64,000 nt of DNA from Tigriopus japonicus. Lineage: Eukaryota; Arthropoda; Copepoda; Harpacticoida; Harpacticidae. A model generated the notes under the pieces. It searched no databases. It saw only the letters and a list, made by a program, of their open reading frames with translations, and was not told the DNA's origin. The stretch covers positions 2,999,765 through 3,063,764 of the forward strand of contig CM021319.1 of NCBI GenBank assembly GCA_010645155.1, read 5' to 3'. The position numbers and the translations under genes were made by a program. Below, one piece after another: positions 57,401-64,000 of this stretch; position 1 is the first letter of the stretch; every line of letters begins with the position of its first letter.

Positions 57401-58708
57401 TATGCATGACAGGATGTTGAAAGTGGCGTCCATTGAGTGATTTATATGTGTCTGCGGTTAATGGAACGAGGTAACTCTTGTGAAGCAAACCATTTGATGC
57501 CGTCCAAGAATTCACTTCCTCTAATATGTTTAAACCCATGCTGTTCCCTTTACTCCAGGATATCTAAATATAAGAATATACGTAGGTGTAATATCTATAT
57601 GTGGGCAATGAGTCGAGCATTAACAAACCCCCATTCGATAACCAGATAATTGATCAGTTGGATAAATAGTGATGAGATTGAGCGATTCTTCGAGCAAATT
57701 TTCGATTTCAGCTTTTGAGCTTGTCCAACTTTGCCATGTATCAAAAGGAAATATGTGATAAATGTTTTCATATAAAAGATCCATTCGTCGTTCTTCTGCA
57801 ATACCTAGATCTGTGGAGAAAACTTGCACTTAAACAATGTGAATGCTTTCTAAGGTTAATTTGTTAAAGATATTGAAAAAAAAACCAGAATAACTAAGTA
57901 AACATGAAATGAACGAGGAAGTGGATTAACCGATCAATCCGTTATTGTCGGATGGATAAATCGAACAAAACAAAAAAGTGTTTATCAGTTCCTACAAAAT
58001 CTTTCTACGTTGTGTTTTACAGAATTTGTCTTAAAAGAGCATGGAATTAAAGATTGCATTTGACTTAAAGACCAATGAAAGTATTCTTGTGCACCTAACT
58101 TTTCATTTCGCTCTGGAATGATATTTTCATAGCAATGAAACGTGGGATCTTCATTAATTGAGAAAGAAAATGTACAGTTAAAATATTTCACGTAATATTT
58201 TCCACAAGTGCAGTTTTGTTCGTTTTGTTCAATTCCTCTGCTGATGTCTCTTTGTTCATTTCTTTCTTACCAAATCCGGTAAAGAACCGTTCGTGCAGCC
58301 GTTTCATGTAGACAAACTTCATCTCAATGTCAAGAAGAACAATATTTATGGATCCCATCCACGCCATTCTCTGAGTCCGTATAAAAGGCCAAAAGAGTTC
58401 CAATTTCCCAAAGCAAACAATCGGAACCTCTAAATCATTCTAAGAAAAAGTTTACAGGACACACATTTCAATTGTTAAAAAAGTGACATAAAGTTTGCGA
58501 TTACTTCAATTAAGTTGGCCAAAGTTCCAGCTTCGACCCTTTGAACTGGATCAGTCTCATCGTAGATAATGTTGATGGAAACAGATTTGTCCGGGATTTG
58601 ATTCAAAAGGGCATCAAAATGTGAAGTGATTCCAAAATTTTGAAAATTTCTCTTGGTGGCAACAGTTTGCAATAACCAGAGGACAAGAATGATGTTGAAC
58701 AGTGACAT
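54492..58708 (-). CDS. Divergent ionotropic receptor (IR), ten exons
   Basis: The exons, all complement, are 58505..58708, 58271..58439, 57629..57810, 57374..57563, 57066..57306, 56788..56994, 56411..56724, 54893..55239, 54639..54827, 54492..54581. All splice phases agree and the product is about 710 aa. A signal peptide (MSLFNIILVLWLLQTVAT) leads into an amino-terminal domain. The S1 lobe has the NGGRDVTLTNILAETLGF and NSAVDFSFMVLAD segments. M1 is WSFTLGSMLMVWCLLILIL, and the pore/M2 is RILAMVIMIVVGLVLLP then SYNGALFSF. S2 and M3 (FQGLFFITAIGYSLALAAFLFE) follow, with a short tail. This is the iGluR-like plan of arthropod chemosensory IRs, which are ligand-gated cation channels in sensory neurons. 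The usual S1 ligand-binding Arg pattern is not obvious. An apparent in-frame TAA (56784) falls in a 63-bp intron. A minus-strand AATAAA (54446-54451) follows the stop. Exon 2-3 joining across 460 bp is the least certain step. Confidence 0.85.
55945..56232. repeat. 26/28-bp tandem repeat of AATTAC palindromes in the IR intron
   Basis: About six units of 26 bp (AAAATGTAATTAATTACAAT start) pass into 28-bp units with GTAATTGCAATTAC. Related scattered sequence is at 55600-55760. Every unit is itself palindromic (GTAATTAATTAC). It may be the body of an AT-rich foldback transposon within intron 7 of the receptor gene. Confidence 0.75.
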
Positions 58709-59189
58709 ATTCAAGTATTTTTTTCCAAATGGCGTCATGCGACGCTTGATCTTGAAGAGTAACTGACTGCCCTTGTCACACGAGAGGGGCTTCAAAAAGT
58801 CCCGGCATCGAATATTTAATATCTATTGGAATTCTTAGTGAACTTGGTGACCTTTCTCGAGAGAGATTCCTTAAGTCATTTCACCTTTGACTGTTACGTG
58901 GCGTCAAAGAAGTTATTCCAACCTGAAAATTTGATTTGAGAGCGTTAAGAAATCACGAGATCTGTAGAACTGCAATTTAAGTTTTACACTAGTGCCCGTC
59001 AAGTAACTCAAATAACAGCATTCATTCTACTTTGACTCGGGTGTCCGGAATTTACGGTGTCCAAAACAAACATCCCTCTTTAACCGACTCAATTTGCATC
59101 ATATTCGCAATTCACGCATTTTTTATGACACTACATTCATATTTTGTTTTGAGATCATTCATGTTTCTATGCAGGGATAACCTGTTCAA

Positions 59190-59770
59190 TCGGGTTCCAG
59201 GATAACTTGGAACATGGGATAATGCAACACAGGAAAACTAGGTAGAGCGGAAATCCTGGAACCAACTAAATACCTTTAAAAGAGAGATGAAAGAGTTTGT
59301 CTGCCTGGAAAGCTTTCAATGTTGGAATAAGCCTAATACAACTTTAAACCAACTCTCCCAAGGTTTTTACTCGTCTGACCCTTTTTTGAATATAAATAGA
59401 AATATAAGGTCTGTTGTTGAGGTAGTTTGGAAGTATAGTAGAAGCATATCTAGAAGCAAAGAAGCAAAACAAAAGAAGCATGTGAGTTGGAGTAAAAATA
59501 ACCATACTTGATCAAGTTTTGCTACATAAGTTGCGTTTTTCAATCATAGCCTATGTAGTAAAACTTGATTGAGCATGGTTATTTCTACTCCGTCTCATAT
59601 TCTTCTTTTGTGTTTCTAGATACGATTCTATTAAAGTACTTCCAAACTACCTCAACAACTGACCTATAAGCAATGAAAGTATTGAATTTCCACTACCAAG
59701 TTTTCCGTTGTTCCCAGTTTTGTTGTGTTGAGTTATCCCATGTACCTAGTGTTCCTGAAACCGTATAATG
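59190..59770. mobile_element. Foldback element
   Basis: The arms at 59408-59524 and 59552-59666 pair as a long imperfect hairpin (GTTGTTGAGGTAGTTTGGAAGT in both). Outer blocks at 59200-59250 and 59690-59760 also pair (CATGGGATAA). There is no coding sequence. Confidence 0.65.
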
Positions 59771-59779
59771 TTTTTTTAT

Positions 59780-61525
59780 GGGGGGTGGGGGCGGATTTTT
59801 TAATACTGCTACAAGGAATGGGATTCCCTGTAAAGAGAGTTAATGATTAATTCAGTTTATAAAATTACCGTTTATATGAAATTTGATCTACCAATGAGTT
59901 ACTGTTTTGTTTTTAGAAAGATGAAAAAAAAAATCAAATGGCGTGATGGATTGAAGGCAATCCGTTTTTAGACTTCAACTTTAAAGCTAACTTAAGTTTT
60001 AAGGGTTAAATGCATTTTTACCTTACTTGCAACAAGCGTGGATTCATCGAATAGAAAATTCAAGGTTGAGCAATCCAGAACAAGCATTTCCCAAAAATTC
60101 TCGCCATATTGAATCTCTTGACGAAGACGTGTCTTCTTCGTTTGGCAATAAAATCAAGATTGCAATCGCTGTATAAAAGCTAAGAGTTCCTTGTTCAATA
60201 TTCCTATGAACGATATTAAAAGGGCAGAGGGTTAATGAGAAAACAACATGAACAATCATTTGCATGGCAATTACATATCACGAATGAAGGCACGTGATAA
60301 AGGTAGGTGAAATCAATTGAGCAAGCCTCATTTTCCGACTTGGTCCAAAAGGCGTTTCCATACAAAATGTTTCCTGGAAAGGGGAAGTTTAAGATTCAAT
60401 ATGAGATTTTCCAAAACGGAGGAACATCACAATTTTAGCGAGAGAATGGATATCTCATGAGTTGCCATTCTAAATGACAATGTCTAGGGTTTCTGCCTGA
60501 TATTTGTCACGAGATGGATCTAAATATCTCAATTTGGAAGAACATCCAGCATTTCAAAACAGCTATGAGATGCTAGCATAATACGTGGGGTAAAGTAAAA
60601 AAACGGAGATCAAAACGGTAATTCCAAAATAGTTGGCTTATCAGAGCCCCTTAATAGTAGTCTTGATCTCCTGACCTAACAAACCTCTCGCCAACCAAAG
60701 ATTTCTTCAGGTTTGGAAAGATATAAAAGAATGAAGGAGCCAAATCTAGCAAATATGATCATTGTGGGTAACTTTGTTTATCCTCTTTGTTAACATGGTC
60801 AAAGGGGAATAATCTGCGGGACCACGGTTTACCGCCACTTCATTTTGCACCTTGACAATCAACAAGTACTTAAATTGACAGCAACTTAAATTTTACATTT
60901 CTCCACCCTTTCAAATCAATCAAAGAAACTAAAAAAGTCCTCTGCAACTAAAATGATCAAAGGATCTTGATGAAAACGTGAAACTAAGATTGAAAAAGAG
61001 TTCCCATTTTAGAGAATGGCTTGAATCTTGCAATTTCAATCTTGTGGTTGTTGGCTCAACTTTTTGTTTGAAGGAATCTAAGCTTGCTCAAAACAACAAT
61101 TTCTGGTGAATGGAAGCAAAGATAAAAGTGTAAGTAAGAAGTGAAAATGTAACATTAATCTTAAGAACACAAGGGTTTAAGGTGCAAGTTGCAAAATTCC
61201 AAAAAAGGACACCTAAAATTTAAAAATATCACCCCTAGGCGAGGACAGTATATAAAGCTCCACCTACATTTGTCACGATTTGAAACAACGTATTAGCTGA
61301 CACCCCGACCGGCGGACACGCGTTTTTACCTATGTTGGCAATTAAAATGATTTAACTTGTTTTAAGCAACTCGATCTGCGATATCCGTGACTGAGGCCAC
61401 ACCCACGAACTGTGGCCTTCAATGACGTTGCGATAAACCCCCTTCAGTGGACCCATAGATATAAGTCGCGAAGCGACTAGATACACACAACTACCGTGAC
61501 ATCTGTTGTCAGTGGATTCACACAT
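59780..61525. other. Gene-free stretch
   Basis: A TATATAAAG box-like motif at 61250 stands without a recognisable downstream gene. Otherwise nothing was seen. Confidence 0.4.
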
Positions 61526-62224
61526 TAGCCCAGTTTATATGCCCTCTGACAAGATTTTTCTGTCAACACGTTCGTCAAATTCTGTAACGCGACGGTTGAG
61601 TTCATATGGCCACTTTTGGGACCTTCGAGATCACGTGACGACTTCGTTGTAACAGGATTGCAGAATGCGTATGACGCAAAAAAAGTTGCCGTTTATATAT
61701 CCTTCTTTAATGCCAGGTCATCTAACCAGTGGCACATGTCTTTTTCTGAGTGCTCAGGAACTTCAAGCCTCTCCATTTCGTTCATGTGAATAAATCAAAC
61801 GGCATTGCTTTTGTTAATAAGACAAAAATCAAGGTTCATAATCGGGCTTTATAATTTAGGCAACTCGCGCAAATACTGTTGGTGGTAACACTGAGCGTGT
61901 CCTAATCAGCTAAAAAGATTGTTATCTTGCAAAATGGGACCAGGGTGACAGACAGACATATACTTTTGAAGCTTTTTCTCCCCTTGTGGATTCATGCCTT
62001 GTAAATTGTGCATTCATTCTGAGAAGAATGAACCAGTCTAAAACCATCTATCGACTGCACAAAGTGGTAACCATAAAGGTGGCCCGAACGTGCTACACTG
62101 TGGCACTCGCGACTCATCTTGTGGCACAGAAATCTTCGGCTCAAGCTCTTCCCGGATCCACGACGCGTGACGGATACATGGGTAGATCTTGTCGGATCAC
62201 TGCCTGGGTAAAACACGCCACATC

Positions 62225-62370
62225 TCCCGATTCCACACCCCAGATTCCAAACCTCCGGATCTTGCATCTCTGGATCCCACATCTCTGAATCCTGCAAATT
62301 TGGAACCCGCAATTCTGCATCCCACATCTCTGGATCCCAATTCTCCAGATCCCGCTCCCGTTCATGGATC
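62225..62370. repeat. Degenerate 15-bp tandem repeat (CATCTCTGGATCCCA type)
   Basis: About ten imperfect 15-bp units. In one frame they give a five-residue L-[DNEH]-P-x-x pattern (SLDPTS, NLEPAI). This is not a recognised gene. Near-identical blocks at 62395-62425 and 62695-62735 (GGTCATGTCAAGG) flank a 300-bp segment. Confidence 0.55.
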
Positions 62371-62879
62371 TCCTAATGTGCTCAATGAATATTTTTTTGC
62401 GAGTCTCGGTCATGTCAAGGTGTACAAAAGAAATAAATGATTATAATATAAATGTATGGTTATATACATGAACCCCTTGGGCGGCCTCTATCTCTTCTGA
62501 ATTGTACTGTTTTAGTTTCTTTATTTCGTTTCACTACAATCTTCTTCCAATCAAGATTGTCATTCACAAATTTTGAAGTGAAATTGTGTCATACGACCTC
62601 GAAGAACAGCAAATTTCCTAATCAATTGTTCATTCTGTGTGATTCAACAGCCGTTTTTACTTTCGAAAATATTTCTTCTGATTGAGTGAATGATTTATTG
62701 CGAGACTTGGTCATGTCAAGGCGAATAAAATGAATAAAACATATTTGTGTGTTTATTTACATGTAAAAGTGTAAAAAATGGACGATGAAAATGCAATATT
62801 ACAGATGAATTGACTAGAATGGTTTTCAGTCCACATATGAAAGAAATGAAAGAAGATTGGCACACAGAACAAAAACTGT

Positions 62880-63310
62880 TGACTGTATTTGGGCACGTAG
62901 AGGTATCGTTTGAGGAATTTGGTTTAGGTTAGCATCGCCCGATTTGAGGGCGGATTGAGCGGATCTGGGAAGGCAGAAGGGAAGGCCATAGAGCGAGATG
63001 GGGGTGAAGAAGGACAGGAAGAGTTGAAGCATTATTTTAGTGCTTAGTGACACTAGAGGAAGATTTTTCGTAATAAATAGTTTATTGCAGATGATGTGTC
63101 CGATCCTGGCCATGGCCTTGGTTAATACGAGGTTGAGGTGTTTGGGGAAGGGAACTTGAGTGGTGAAGGTGAAACTGACGTTGAATCGGACGATTGTTGA
63201 TGTGGAAGGAGCTGGGTGTCAGACGACCTTTATCCGACCTTCATGGAAGACCATAGCCTTCGTCTTGATGGTGTTGACTAGAAGGTCGTTCCCTTGGCAA
63301 TAACCGCGTT
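62880..63310 (-). mobile_element. LINE reverse transcriptase relic
   Basis: The minus-strand frame encodes DLLVNTIKTKAMVFHEGR, then after a stop FPKHLNLVLTKAMARIGHI and SLYGLPFCLP. These are typical motifs after the catalytic box in non-LTR polymerases. At least one nonsense codon interrupts it. It is related in type to the fragment at 394-810 but is a different lineage. Confidence 0.75.
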
Positions 63311-63897
63311 GAGCATTGGTTTTTGTTCCTTTTTCCTTTTGGTTCCAATCTTTAACCTTATAAATTACAAACTATTCTCCAGTCACTCTGGAACTACTTT
63401 TTCGGGGACTGCATGTTGCTTCCAAATCGAGTCTAGAAGTTCAAGGAAACAAATACATCAAAAAAGTATTGAATAGGATCTCCCTTTCCGATCCAATCCG
63501 AAATTGTGAATAGTTGTTGCAAATATGTCTCAACCCTTGAATTATTTGTAACGTTTTACTTTTGACTCATCAAGATTTAGCTATCCTTTCATCCTGACGA
63601 CTTCTTTCTCCATGTGCAAGTCTGCGAAGTTGTGACGAGATTCTTTGACGACGTGGCGGAGGAATTTTGCCTCGTCAAGATTTCTGTGACACGATTTCTT
63701 GTCACAACTTATGTACTTACTCGGTGGCTTATGAACTCAACCCCTTGTTGTGACGGAAAATTTCTGTAACAACCAATGTTGTCACAGGGCATATAAACTG
63801 GGCTTTTGTCACTCGTGGTCGTTGTTATCGTTAAAACCGAGAGCGCAGTCCAAAAGTACTATCCCATTGCATGCAAGGATTGCTTTGGACTGAGGAA

Positions 63898-64000
63898 AAC
63901 AGATTTATTGACCACCTTCTCCTTTTATAAGACTTCCTCCAAGCCTGAAGAGGTCAGGTCTAAAATATTATTTCACTGCAGCTTACTTTATTGCCTTACA
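63898..64000. repeat. Second copy of the 36.7 kb dispersed repeat, cut by the window end
   Basis: The sequence from ACAGATTTATTGACC to TTACTTTATTGCC matches 36725-36820 with scattered substitutions. Confidence 0.7.

Larger units (their letters stand above)
61528..63803. mobile_element. Candidate element bounded by GCCCAGTTTATATGCCC inverted ends
   Basis: The 17-bp GCCCAGTTTATATGCCC at 61528 has its exact reverse complement at 63787-63803. Partial similarity continues inward for about 80 bp (CTGTGACAA..., GGTTGAGTTCAT on both sides). No target-site duplication was found. Inside are a LINE fragment and short repeats. Confidence 0.45.

Noticed and set aside
61249..61258. TATATAAAG promoter
   Set aside because: No gene follows within several hundred bases.
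61986..62288. 100-codon ORF
   Set aside because: It overlaps a degenerate 15-bp repeat, is open on both strands and shows no recognisable domain.

Overview
The window is nuclear DNA of an arthropod, most likely a copepod-type crustacean. The evidence is short GT-AG introns (mostly 57-71 bp), secreted cuticle proteins with a Rebers-Riddiford-type chitin-binding region and A/P/Y-rich flanks, an arthropod-type ionotropic receptor, and very dense DNA-transposon, LINE, SINE and Ty3/gypsy debris. The assignment is inferred from protein style, not from a marker gene. There is no sign of bacterial or CRISPR sequence.

Layout. 0-3 kb: transposon end, LINE reverse-transcriptase relic and AT-rich sequence. 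3.3-19.4 kb: a three-member cuticle-protein cluster. Two nearly identical genes lie on the minus strand (3295-6201, 9810-11009) and a shortened paralogue on the plus strand (18529-19346). All share a 12-nt first coding exon, a TATA box and a conserved 3' UTR motif. Between them are hAT-type elements, a zinc-finger gene fragment (13.5-13.9 kb), a tRNA-derived SINE and gypsy gag pieces around a 108-base N gap (16695-16802). 20.4-22.9 kb: a large inverted repeat made of transposon copies.

24.2-34.0 kb is the gene-dense part. It holds a secreted alpha/beta hydrolase in five exons, then a large composite gene, then a convergent class I phosphatidylinositol transfer protein. The composite gene encodes an N-terminal CBM48/AMPK-beta-like glycogen-binding domain, about 1,200 residues of acidic disordered sequence and a C-terminal GAPDH fold whose catalytic Cys and His are both replaced. 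It is the most unusual gene in the window.

34-44 kb: transposons, including a palindromic Tc1/mariner relic and nested hAT elements. 44.7-46.7 kb: a single-exon BTB zinc-finger gene with three tandem finger modules. A fourth module follows in the same frame but is closed off by stop codons, while an intact copy of that module lies at 13.5-13.9 kb. 47-53 kb: further foldback, hAT and gypsy debris. 54.5-58.7 kb: a ten-exon ionotropic receptor gene on the minus strand, whose exons join in phase to about 710 aa. 59-64 kb: foldback elements, a LINE relic and repeats, with no convincing host gene.

Exon coordinates come from splice motifs and reading-frame continuity read by eye. Family assignments come from recognised motifs, and no alignment or database search was run.
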